From the NCBI GenBank assembly GCA_014304965.1, contig JACRTZ010000162.1, positions 1 through 14,837 of the forward strand: 14,837 nt of DNA, read 5' to 3'. The stretch is from Vulcanimicrobiota bacterium (lineage in GTDB: Bacteria > Vulcanimicrobiota > Vulcanimicrobiia > Vulcanimicrobiales > Vulcanimicrobiaceae). Below, one piece after another: positions 1 through 6,952 of the stretch. The notes beneath the pieces were generated by a model. It did not search any database. It saw only the letters and a list, made by a program, of their open reading frames with translations, and was not told the origin of the DNA. Every line of letters begins with the position of its first letter. Within the stretch, counting starts at the first letter, position 1. The position numbers and the translations under genes are program-made.

Positions 1-834
1 GTCGATGAGGCTGCGCAGTCTCCGCGCCTGCACGACAATTCTGCTCAAAGCGTCGCGGTGGTCTTGGCCGTCTATTTCGCGCAAGCTGAGATCTGCGTCG
101 GCGGCGATTGCCGTCAATGGTTGGCGCAATTCGTGCGAAACGTCGCCGATAAAAGCGCGCTCGTGTTCGTACCGCTCCTGGAGATTCGCGAGCATCGCGT
201 TGAACGTCTCCCCAAGACGGCCAAGCTCGTCGTTCGTTGTAACGTCGAAGCGCGCAGAAAAACGTCGCGTGCGCGCGACCTCGGCGGCAGTCCGCGTCAG
301 GCGGTCGATCGGCGAAAGCGAGCGCCGTGCGAGGAAGAAGCCGGCAACGATGGCGATCGCGACCAGCGGGAGCCCGGCAATAAAGAACGTGCGCGGCATG
401 CGCGAGATTTCTGCGCTCACGGGATCCTCGGACGCGAAGGCGGCGACGCGGAGCGGCGAGGATTCTGCGATTCGATGCGTCACGACGCGATAGGAATCGT
501 CCTCCACGATCGTCACCGGAAGGTCGGGGGCGATCGTAGCGGCTTGCCGTAGCGCGCGTGCTGCGGGACGTTCGCCGATAATCTGGATCGGCACGCTGTT
601 TCGATACAGAACGAGCGTGGAACCGGCCAGGGATGCGCGCGGAACGTCGGTGTCGATTTTGGCGGATCCGCGCTCGATACCGTCTGCGGTAACGACCGCT
701 TCCGCCAACAAACGGTCGTCGAGCGCAATCTGCGCGCTGCGCGCCTCAAAAGCGGTCGCAAGAGCGGCGAAAACCACCAGAGCGACAAAGAAGAGCGCGC
801 TCCAGAGGGCCATCAGCCGCTGCGTTATGCTCAA
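1..834 (-). CDS. Sensor histidine kinase, C-terminus cut off by window edge
   Basis: Membrane sensor kinase of a two-component system; 278 residues are visible. Reading from a TTG at 834 there is a first membrane helix (about residues 8-28), a roughly 120-residue extracytoplasmic region (29-147), a second helix (about 149-169) and a HAMP linker (about 170-222). The HisKA dimerisation helix follows with the H-box FIGDVSHELRQPL, whose phospho-acceptor is His234. The ATPase (HATPase_c) domain lies beyond position 1. The H-box has Gln where Thr is commonest (ELRQPL), a tolerated variant. The start is uncertain: the TTG gives SITQRL just before the helix, as in many EnvZ-type kinases, whereas an ATG at 813 would trim seven residues. 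It lies 71 bases downstream of a solute-binding protein gene on the same strand. No response regulator is visible, so one may lie outside the window. The family call is firm; the ligand is unknown. Confidence 0.9.
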   Translation of the reverse strand, partial: MSITQRLMALWSALFFVALVVFAALATAFEARSAQIALDDRLLAEAVVTADGIERGSAKIDTDVPRASLAGSTLVLYRNSVPIQIIGERPAARALRQAATIAPDLPVTIVEDDSYRVVTHRIAESSPLRVAAFASEDPVSAEISRMPRTFFIAGLPLVAIAIVAGFFLARRSLSPIDRLTRTAAEVARTRRFSARFDVTTNDELGRLGETFNAMLANLQERYEHERAFIGDVSHELRQPLTAIAADADLSLREIDGQDHRDALSRIVVQARRLRSLID

Positions 835-905
835 TCGGCGTTCCGGGCCGCCAATGCGACTATTCGAAACGGCTCGGGCGAGATCGTTTCACGCGCGAAC
901 GCACT

Positions 906-1958
906 CTACACCCCGAACGTTTCGCGCCACTTAGCGACGACTTCGGGCACGCCCGTCGCGAGGCGTTCGACCTTGACGCGGGTCCAGCGAATTTTGTCGA
1001 GCGTCTTGCCGTTGACCGACGGCACGTCAGTGCGGATCGGGAAGCACGACGCTTTGACGAGGGCCTCCGAGTATTCGCGCGAGTACATAAAGTTCTCGAA
1101 CAATCGCGCGGCGTTCGGGTGAGGCGCCTCGCGCAGCACTCCGACCGGGCACACGACGATCACCGAATCGTCGTCGGGATAATACAGGTCGATCGCGTTG
1201 CCTTCGGCTTTCTTTTCGAGTGTCGTGTTGTCGGGGCCGGCGCCGATGGTGCGCTCGCCGGACACGATATCCGTCACCGTGTCGTTGATCGAGCGGTTGA
1301 TCTTCGGGTTGTTGCGCGCGACGTTCTTGAAGAATTCCCAGCCGTACTTGTCGTTCATCGCGACGACCCAATTGCCGACGAAACCGCTGAAGGCCGGATG
1401 CCCGAACGTGATCTGGCCTTTATACTTCGGGTCGCCCAGATGCGTCCAGCGATGCGCGGGCTCGACCTTCTTCGGGTTGTAATTGATCAGCACGAAGGCC
1501 AGCTCGCCGAGGTGGTAGAGACCGTCCGGATCCAGCTTTTGAAACATCGGGTGGGTCTTGTCGACGTCTGCAGGCACGAATTGCGCGAGCGCGTTCAAGC
1601 GTTTCAACTCGAGATAATGCGCTTCGTCGGTCGAGGCGAAAACGTCCAGTTCGTGCACGCCGGACTTGAGATCTTGGGCGAGCCGCTGATAGATCACTTG
1701 CGCCGTCTGGCGGATGAACTGCACCTCGATGCCCGGGTACTTGGCCTTGAAGGCGTCTCGCACGCGCTCGGCGGCCGACTGCGCGTAATGCGCCGTCCAC
1801 CACACGACGGTACCTTCTTTTTTCGCTGCCGCGTAGAGCTTGGAAACGTCGGCGTCCGTAACGGCTTTTTTGCGGGCCGCAGAAGCGGCGTCCGGGTAGA
1901 GCGCGCCGGCGGCTGCTGCCCCGGCCAAGGCGAGAAAGCGGGCTCGGTTCGTCTGCAT
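906..1958 (-). CDS. Extracellular solute-binding protein (ABC-type, family 1-like), SBP1
   Basis: Periplasmic or surface ligand-binding protein of the type that feeds ABC importers; 350 residues from the ATG at 1958. A TTG at 1967 is possible, but GGAC lies just before the ATG. The N-terminus (NRARFLALAG, then an Ala-rich core) is a signal peptide resembling a degenerate Tat signal. The mature part carries VVWWTAHY, DVFASTDEAHY, FGHPAFSGFVGNW, SINDTVTDIVSGER and APHPNAARLF, typical of the FbpA/AfuA-like superfamily. It is a close paralogue of the protein encoded at 2431-3465; both end in PEVVAKWRETFGV. No permease or ATPase gene is adjacent. It is divergent from the thioesterase/SBP2/CoA-transferase operon and lies just upstream of a sensor kinase. 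The ligand cannot be read from sequence; the nearby CoA enzymes suggest an organic acid. Iron is unlikely to be provable without the tyrosine ligands, which I cannot place. Confidence 0.9.
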   Translation of the reverse strand: MQTNRARFLALAGAAAAGALYPDAASAARKKAVTDADVSKLYAAAKKEGTVVWWTAHYAQSAAERVRDAFKAKYPGIEVQFIRQTAQVIYQRLAQDLKSGVHELDVFASTDEAHYLELKRLNALAQFVPADVDKTHPMFQKLDPDGLYHLGELAFVLINYNPKKVEPAHRWTHLGDPKYKGQITFGHPAFSGFVGNWVVAMNDKYGWEFFKNVARNNPKINRSINDTVTDIVSGERTIGAGPDNTTLEKKAEGNAIDLYYPDDDSVIVVCPVGVLREAPHPNAARLFENFMYSREYSEALVKASCFPIRTDVPSVNGKTLDKIRWTRVKVERLATGVPEVVAKWRETFGV

Positions 1959-2017
1959 GTCGTCCAATTACGTCGCGAGCGGGGACGACCCTTGAGTTGC
2001 CTGAATGCAAGGCGCCG

Positions 2018-2434
2018 ATGACGGTCGGAGAACTGAACGCGCGCAGTCCGGGCAATCTGCCGGGGCTCATCGGGCTCGAGGTCGTGGAGGTCGGTGAGGG
2101 GTTCTTGCGCTCCCAGCTCACGCTGCGTCAAGAAGTGATGGCAACCAACGGTTACCTGCACGCGGCCACGGTGGTCGCGCTCGCGGACACGTCGTGCGGC
2201 TATGGCACCCTTGCGAACTTGCCCTCAGGTGCGACCGGCTGGACGACGATCGAGCTCAAGACGAACTTGATCGGCACCGCCCGCTCGGGCACGATCGCGG
2301 CGCACGCCACCCTCGTGCACGGCGGCCGCACGACGCAAGTGTGGGACGCGCGCGTCACCGGACCCGACGAGCGAACGATCGCGCTCTTTCGCTGCACCCA
2401 ATTGCTCATCTATCCAAAGGAAGCGACATCGTGA
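2018..2434 (+). CDS. PaaI-like hotdog-fold acyl-CoA thioesterase
   Basis: Predicted cytoplasmic thioesterase that hydrolyses acyl- or aryl-CoA esters; 138 residues, the usual single-hotdog length. The central motif NGYLHAATVVALADTSCGYG (residues 44-63) carries Asn44, His48 and the acidic residue Asp57, at the catalytic position of PaaI-type enzymes. The usual HGG is HAA here, as in one well-populated PaaI subgroup. The ATG at 2018 is preferred because AAGG lies five bases upstream; a TTG at 1997 would add seven residues. It is the first gene of a plus-strand operon: its stop overlaps the GTG of the next gene (GTGA, 2431-2434), implying translational coupling. In a CoA-transferase/crotonase operon it may release a product acid or prevent CoA from being trapped. 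Family confident, substrate unknown. Confidence 0.88.
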   Translation: MTVGELNARSPGNLPGLIGLEVVEVGEGFLRSQLTLRQEVMATNGYLHAATVVALADTSCGYGTLANLPSGATGWTTIELKTNLIGTARSGTIAAHATLVHGGRTTQVWDARVTGPDERTIALFRCTQLLIYPKEATS

Positions 2435-3465
2435 AGCGCACCCAATTCGTCGGTTCGTCCCTCGCTGCCGGCTTCGCCGCGGCGGCCTCTCCGCTCGGCG
2501 CGGCGCCGCGCGAGAACCCCGAGGTCCAGCGGCTCTACGCCGAGGCGAAGCGCGAGGGTTCCGTCACCTGGTGGACCGCCCACTACACCGAAGACGCCGC
2601 CGAAAAAGTCCGGGCGGCGTTTAAGCTAAAATATCCCGGCATCGAGGTCCAGTTCATCCGCCAGACGGCGCAAGTGATCTACCAACGCCTCTCGCAAAAC
2701 CTTAAGTCGGGCGTCCGGGAACTTGACGTGTTCGCCTCGACCGATGAAGCGCACTACGCGACGTTGACCAAAGCCGGCGCGCTTGCGAGCTTCATTCCGC
2801 CCGACATCGGATTGCTGCCGCCGTCCTTGCGCTCGCTGTCGGACGAAGCGACCTATCACACCGCCGCGCTGCGTTTCGTGACGCTCATCTTCGATCCCAA
2901 GAAAGCGTCGCGTCCCCGGCGCTGGTCCGACTTGCTCGACCCGCGCTACAAAAATCAATTGACGACGGGCCACCCCGGCTTTAGCGGCGTGGTCGGCGCC
3001 TGGGTGGTCGCGATGAACGACCGATTCGGCTGGAGTTATTTCGAGAAATTCGCCAAGAACCAGCCGAAGATCGGCCGCTCGGTCAACGACACCGTTTCGG
3101 ACATCGTGTCGGGCGAGCGCGCGATCGGCAGCGGTCCCGACGCTTACGCATACGAGCGCAAGGCGGCCGGCAGTTCGATCGACGTCGCGTTTCCCGACGA
3201 CGATGCGATCCTCGTCGTCAACCCGATCGGCGTCCTTAAGGACGCGCCACATCCGAATGCCGCGCGGCTCTTTCTCAATTTCTTTTACTCGCGCGAATAT
3301 TCGCAAGTCTTGGTGGACTCGTTCAACTTCCCGCTCCGCGGCGACGTGCGCGCGGCGAACGGTATGCGATTCGATCGCATCAAATTCTATCGCAACAAGA
3401 TCGATCGGCTGGCGAACGGCATCCCCGAGGTCGTTGCGAAGTGGCGCGAGACGTTTGGAGTCTGA
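2431..3465 (+). CDS. Extracellular solute-binding protein, SBP2 (paralogue of SBP1)
   Basis: Second exported ligand-binding protein; 344 residues from a GTG at 2431. The start is fixed by the overlap with the thioesterase stop and by AAGGAAG about eight bases upstream; the frame stays open to 2194, but that part lies inside the thioesterase gene. The N-terminus (KRTQFVGSSLAAGFAAAAS) is a signal peptide with a degenerate Tat-like start. The body matches SBP1 over its full length, by eye well above half identical. A 21-residue block beginning KYPGIEV is identical in the two. The middle (about residues 115-150) and the ligand-facing SGPDAYAYERK versus AGPDNTTLEKK stretches differ most, so the two may bind different but related ligands. 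No transporter partners are present. The CoA-transferase gene begins seven bases after its stop, so binding protein and acid-activating enzyme are co-expressed. Confidence 0.9.
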   Translation: MKRTQFVGSSLAAGFAAAASPLGAAPRENPEVQRLYAEAKREGSVTWWTAHYTEDAAEKVRAAFKLKYPGIEVQFIRQTAQVIYQRLSQNLKSGVRELDVFASTDEAHYATLTKAGALASFIPPDIGLLPPSLRSLSDEATYHTAALRFVTLIFDPKKASRPRRWSDLLDPRYKNQLTTGHPGFSGVVGAWVVAMNDRFGWSYFEKFAKNQPKIGRSVNDTVSDIVSGERAIGSGPDAYAYERKAAGSSIDVAFPDDDAILVVNPIGVLKDAPHPNAARLFLNFFYSREYSQVLVDSFNFPLRGDVRAANGMRFDRIKFYRNKIDRLANGIPEVVAKWRETFGV

Positions 3466-3472
3466 CCGCGGT

Positions 3473-4678
3473 ATGACCGCCGGCCGGCCTCCCTTGTCGG
3501 GCATCAAGGTGCTCGAGGTCGCAAATTTTATCGCGGGACCCTATTGCGGCATGCAGCTGGCCGACCTTGGCGCCGACGTAGTGAAGGTTGAAAACCCCGT
3601 TGGCGGCGACATGGTGCGGCAAACGGCGCCCTTCATCGAGGGCATCAGTTCCAATTTCATCCGCCTCAATCGCAACAAGCGCAGTTTGGCGCTCGATCTC
3701 AAGGCGCCCGAAGGGAAAGCGATCTTCCGTCAACTCGCGACTCGCGCCGATATCATCGTCGAAAATCTGCGGCCCGGAACGATGGCCGAACTCGGGTTGG
3801 ACTACGCGCGGCTCCGTCCGCTCAACCGCGGCCTCATCTACGTCGCCGCCTCCGGGTGGGGACAGGACGGACCGTATGCGCAGCTCGCCGGGCTCGACAT
3901 CATCGCGCAGGGCATGAGCGGTCTCATGAGCATCACCGGTATCGAAGGCGGCGAGCCGGTCAAGGTCGGCGTCCCGATCACCGATCTCGTCTGCGCGCTC
4001 TACGGAGCGCTCGGCGCGGTCGCGGCCCTCAACGCGCGCCATGCGGACGGCGAGGGCCAGTTGATCGACGTCTCGCTTTTCGAGAGCGGCGTGTCGCTTG
4101 CGATGTGGGAAGCCGGCAAGTATTTCGCGACCGGCGAGGTGGCGAAGCGTCAGGGCTCGGCCCATCAAGTCTCGGCGCCGTATCAAGCGATTCGTAGTTC
4201 GGACGGGTACTTTACCGCGGGCGCGACGACGCCGAAGAATTGGAACCTGTTCTGCTCCGTCTTGGGGCTGGAAGCGATTCGCGACGAGCCGCGGTACGCG
4301 GAAAACTATTTGCGGCGCCAGCATAAGGAAGAGCTGATGCCGGTCATCGAAGCGGTGACGACGACGAAGCCTGCGGCCTATTGGGTCGAACGCCTTCAAG
4401 AAGTCGGCGTTCCGTGCGGCTTGCTGCAAGATTACGGACAAGTCTTTACCGATCCGCACCTGAAGGCGCGCAACATGTTCGTGGACGCACCGCACGCCAA
4501 ACTCGGTCCCGTTAAGCAGATCGCGTCGGCGATGCGCTTTTCGCGCACGCCGACACGCATGACCGCTGCCGGTCCGCTCCTTGGCGAGCATTCGCGTGAG
4601 GTTTTGGGCGAACTCGGCTTGAGCGACGACGAGACGCAGCGCCTTCTTACGGCGGGCATCGCAGCGGTCGCGCCGTGA
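3473..4678 (+). CDS. CaiB/BaiF family (class III) CoA-transferase
   Basis: Cytoplasmic enzyme that moves CoA between an acyl-CoA donor and a carboxylic acid; 401 residues, normal for the family. The N-terminal part has LSGIKVLEVANFIAGPYCGMQLADLGADVVKVE, split as LSGIKVLEVA (8-17) through DVVKVE (35-40). The block RNKRSLALDLK (67-77), RPGTMAELGLDY (100-111) and ASGWGQDGPYA (126-136) are hallmarks. The predicted catalytic aspartate is Asp171 in VGVPITDLVCALYGALG, matching Asp169 of formyl-CoA transferase. The ATG at 3473 is chosen because it starts just before LSGIKVLE; GGAG lies 12 bases upstream. The frame extends into SBP2 but has no support there. It is tightly coupled on both sides: seven bases after SBP2, and a GTGA overlap with the crotonase gene. 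The substrate is unknown; carnitine, oxalate, succinate, mesaconate and bile-acid enzymes all share this fold. Confidence 0.93.
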   Translation: MTAGRPPLSGIKVLEVANFIAGPYCGMQLADLGADVVKVENPVGGDMVRQTAPFIEGISSNFIRLNRNKRSLALDLKAPEGKAIFRQLATRADIIVENLRPGTMAELGLDYARLRPLNRGLIYVAASGWGQDGPYAQLAGLDIIAQGMSGLMSITGIEGGEPVKVGVPITDLVCALYGALGAVAALNARHADGEGQLIDVSLFESGVSLAMWEAGKYFATGEVAKRQGSAHQVSAPYQAIRSSDGYFTAGATTPKNWNLFCSVLGLEAIRDEPRYAENYLRRQHKEELMPVIEAVTTTKPAAYWVERLQEVGVPCGLLQDYGQVFTDPHLKARNMFVDAPHAKLGPVKQIASAMRFSRTPTRMTAAGPLLGEHSREVLGELGLSDDETQRLLTAGIAAVAP

Positions 4679-5454
4679 GCGAGCGCGTCGTGGCTACCCG
4701 CCTCGATCCGCAGGTGCTCGAGATTGCGATCGATCGTCCCGAAGCGCGCAACGCGATGACGTTCGCGATGTACGAGCGGCTGGCCGAACTCGCCCGTTCC
4801 ACCAAAGACGAAATCGAACTGCGGGCGGTCGTGCTGACCGGCCGCGGCGGCAAAGCGTTCGTTTCGGGTACCGACATCGGCGAATTTCAGGCCTTCGCGT
4901 CGGACGACGACGCGCTTGCGTACGAGGCGCGCATGGCGGCGGTGGGCGAAGCGCTGGAATCCATTCCGGTGCCGGCGATTGCCGCCATTTCCGGGTCCTG
5001 CGTCGGCGGCGGTTTTGCGATCGCCGCAGCCTGCGACCTACGGATCGCGACGGCGGCGTCCACCTTCGGCTTTCCCATTGCTCGGGGCCTCGGCAACTGT
5101 CTCTCGATGACCACGCTCGTATCGCTCGTTTCACTGATCGGATCGGCGCGGACGACGGAGTTGATCTTCAAGGCGCGCCTGATCGAGGCCGAAGAGGCGC
5201 GCGCGCTCGGGCTCATCCACGAAGTCGTGCCCGACGAAGCGGCCCTGCGCGAGCGCACGCTCGAACTCGCGCGCACGCTCGCATCGTACGCTCCGCTGAC
5301 GCTGCGCGCGACGAAAGAAGCGCTGCGACGCATTCGACAGCGCCTCGTGCCCGAAGGATCGGATCTGATGTTGATGTGTTACGGCAGCGACGATTTCAAG
5401 GAAGGCGTCGCGGCTTTTCTCGCTAAGCGGCCGGCGCGTTGGACCGGCCGCTGA
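4675..5454 (+). CDS. Crotonase-fold protein (annotated type: enoyl-CoA hydratase/isomerase), catalytic Glu pair absent
   Basis: 259 residues, standard length for the enoyl-CoA hydratase/isomerase superfamily. The acyl-CoA oxyanion-hole segments are present: KAFVSGTDIGEF (60-71) and SGSCVGGGFAIAAACDLRIA (106-125). The two glutamates used by classical hydratases (rat Glu144 and Glu164) fall at Ala115, in GGGFAIA, and Ile135, in FGFPIARGLGN. The PIARGLGNCLSM loop is unlike the usual PEI...GxGGTQ. Some other general acid/base, or a reaction other than hydration (isomerisation, decarboxylation, C-C cleavage), is therefore likely. The GTG at 4675 overlaps the CoA-transferase stop (GTGA), so the two are probably made together and share an acyl-CoA intermediate. 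The C-terminus (SDDFKEGVAAFLAKRPARWTGR) is the normal family ending, so it is not truncated. The fold is confident, the reaction is not. Confidence 0.88.
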   Translation: MSERVVATRLDPQVLEIAIDRPEARNAMTFAMYERLAELARSTKDEIELRAVVLTGRGGKAFVSGTDIGEFQAFASDDDALAYEARMAAVGEALESIPVPAIAAISGSCVGGGFAIAAACDLRIATAASTFGFPIARGLGNCLSMTTLVSLVSLIGSARTTELIFKARLIEAEEARALGLIHEVVPDEAALRERTLELARTLASYAPLTLRATKEALRRIRQRLVPEGSDLMLMCYGSDDFKEGVAAFLAKRPARWTGR

Positions 5455-5509
5455 CGGTAGCCCGCCGATAAGACCGCCGGCCGCGCGCACCGCGCTCGTC
5501 GGCGGGGGC

Positions 5510-6901
5510 TTGGTGCTGCTGACGGCGGCGGTGCGGCTGCATCCGTTTCTCGAGGGCAACGACGACGGTGACGTCGGCACCTACATCCTCGGGGGCCGCG
5601 CGCTGCTGCACGGCGTGCTACCGTACGCGACGGTGTGGGAATTCAAACCGCCCGGGCTGTTTGCGCTATACGCGCTCGCGCTCGCGCTGTGCGGCGACGG
5701 CTCGCGCGCGGCGGCGCTGCTCGGTCTCATTGCGGCGATTGCGACCACGCTGCTGATTTGGCGGTTCGTCGCGCGGGTCGTTCCGGACGGCGAGCGCGCA
5801 GCGCTCGCGGCCGCCGTGCTGTGGGCATGCACGTCGATCGAAGACGATGGATTGCTCGGCGACGCCGAACTGCTCGCCATTCCGTTTGCCGTCGCCGCGC
5901 TATTCGTGCTTGCCGCGCGCGTGACGCCGGGCCGCATCGCGCTGGCCGGACTGCTTGCGGCCGGCGCCGCGCAAATGAAGTTGTCGGCGGCGCTCTTCGC
6001 GATCGTGCCCCTGGTCGTAATTGTGCGTGCGGGCGGCTTTCGGACGGTTGCGCCGTTTGCACTCGCCTTCGCCGCGCCGCTTGCCTGTGAAGCGGCGCTT
6101 TATGCCTTCGCGGGCCGCTTTGCCGAGTTGTGGGATGCAAACGCCGGCGCCACATTACGCCGGATCGGATCGCGGCCGGCGGTGCCGGCTGCGCCGCATG
6201 TCGGCGACCAATTTGCGCGTCTCTCGCCCGCGCTCGAACTCGCGCTCTTCGCGCCTCTGCGCCGCAACCCGTGGCTGCCGATCATCGGGCTCTGGCTGCT
6301 GACGAGCGCCGTCGCGCTCGTGGCTGCTGGCGAATACGATGCGCGCCAATGGCTGCCGCTGCTGCCGCCACTCGCGATCTTCGGCGGCATCGGACTCGAT
6401 GCGATCGCTCGCCGAACGCCTGCGCCGGCGGGAATCGTTGCCGTGGCGTGCGTGCTTGCGTTCGGCTTGCACGGATACTTCGAGCTAAACTCGGCGGTGC
6501 GCACCGTGTGGATGCGCGACGTGCGCGGGGAGCGTGACTGGCGAATTTCCGACGCGGACCGCCTCGTGGGCGAGCTGCGCGTGCGTGGCGTCGCTCGCGA
6601 TACGCTGTGGGTCGTGGAGAAGACGCCGCGCATCTACGACGAACTCGGCGTCGCGCCACCGACGCGCTATCCGCTCACGTCGAACCTGTTCAACCGCACG
6701 CTGTGGCCGATGCTCGGTTTCAGCGGCCCTGCCGAATTGGATCGCATCCTCGACCTTGCGCGGCCGCGCTGGATCGTCGTCGGCACGTGCGGCGTCTGGT
6801 GCGATGCCGCCACGCGCGACGCGACCTACGCGAAGATTCGCGCGGATTACGCGCGCGTGGCGCAGCTGGATGCGAGCACGGTACTCTACCAAAGAAAATA
6901 G
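5510..6901 (+). CDS. Polytopic membrane protein, GT39/ArnT-like glycosyltransferase family
   Basis: At least 463 residues with many hydrophobic segments, and the pattern NDDGDVGTYILGGRALLHGVLPY...FKPPGLFALYAL near the N-terminus. An acidic first loop followed by KPPG is characteristic of lipid-phosphate-sugar-dependent GT-C transferases (PMT/ArnT-like, GT39). The C-terminal part (about 340-463) is soluble and ends in LDASTVLYQRK. The start is unresolved. The only ordinary start codons are TTG 5510 and GTG 5513, which cut the first membrane helix short. The same frame is open back to a stop at 5372 and encodes more of that helix (TALVGGGLVLL) after an ATA at 5468. It follows the crotonase by 55 bases on the same strand, so it could be an operon tail, though its function looks unrelated. 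Its stop codon lies inside a strong terminator hairpin. Confidence 0.8.
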   Translation: MVLLTAAVRLHPFLEGNDDGDVGTYILGGRALLHGVLPYATVWEFKPPGLFALYALALALCGDGSRAAALLGLIAAIATTLLIWRFVARVVPDGERAALAAAVLWACTSIEDDGLLGDAELLAIPFAVAALFVLAARVTPGRIALAGLLAAGAAQMKLSAALFAIVPLVVIVRAGGFRTVAPFALAFAAPLACEAALYAFAGRFAELWDANAGATLRRIGSRPAVPAAPHVGDQFARLSPALELALFAPLRRNPWLPIIGLWLLTSAVALVAAGEYDARQWLPLLPPLAIFGGIGLDAIARRTPAPAGIVAVACVLAFGLHGYFELNSAVRTVWMRDVRGERDWRISDADRLVGELRVRGVARDTLWVVEKTPRIYDELGVAPPTRYPLTSNLFNRTLWPMLGFSGPAELDRILDLARPRWIVVGTCGVWCDAATRDATYAKIRADYARVAQLDASTVLYQRK

Positions 6902-6928
6902 CCGCCCGGAAGGGCGGCTATTTTCTTT
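6891..6928. terminator. Perfect 17-bp inverted repeat, bidirectional terminator between convergent genes
   Basis: Left arm 6891-6907 and right arm 6912-6928 are exact reverse complements around a GGAA loop (6908-6911). The core is GC-rich (GCCGCCC/GGGCGGC) and the outer part is A-rich on the left and T-rich on the right, so each strand yields a hairpin followed by U-rich RNA. The TAG stop of the membrane-protein gene (6899-6901) is in the left arm. The convergent metalloprotease gene ends at 6953. Confidence 0.92.
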
Positions 6929-6952
6929 CCAGAGAGATTTCGGTGAAGCCGG

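Noticed and set aside
5..552. Two plus-strand open frames opposite the histidine kinase
   Set aside because: The minus strand carries continuous HAMP and HisKA motifs; the plus-strand translations are Arg/Ser-rich without recognisable motifs.
2194..2430. N-terminal extension of SBP2
   Set aside because: It lies in another frame of the thioesterase gene, is Arg/His/Asp-rich, and would bury the signal peptide that starts at the GTG 2431.
3203..3472. N-terminal extension of the CoA-transferase into SBP2
   Set aside because: SBP2 is conserved with SBP1 to its last residue through this stretch, and the CoA-transferase fold starts right after ATG 3473.
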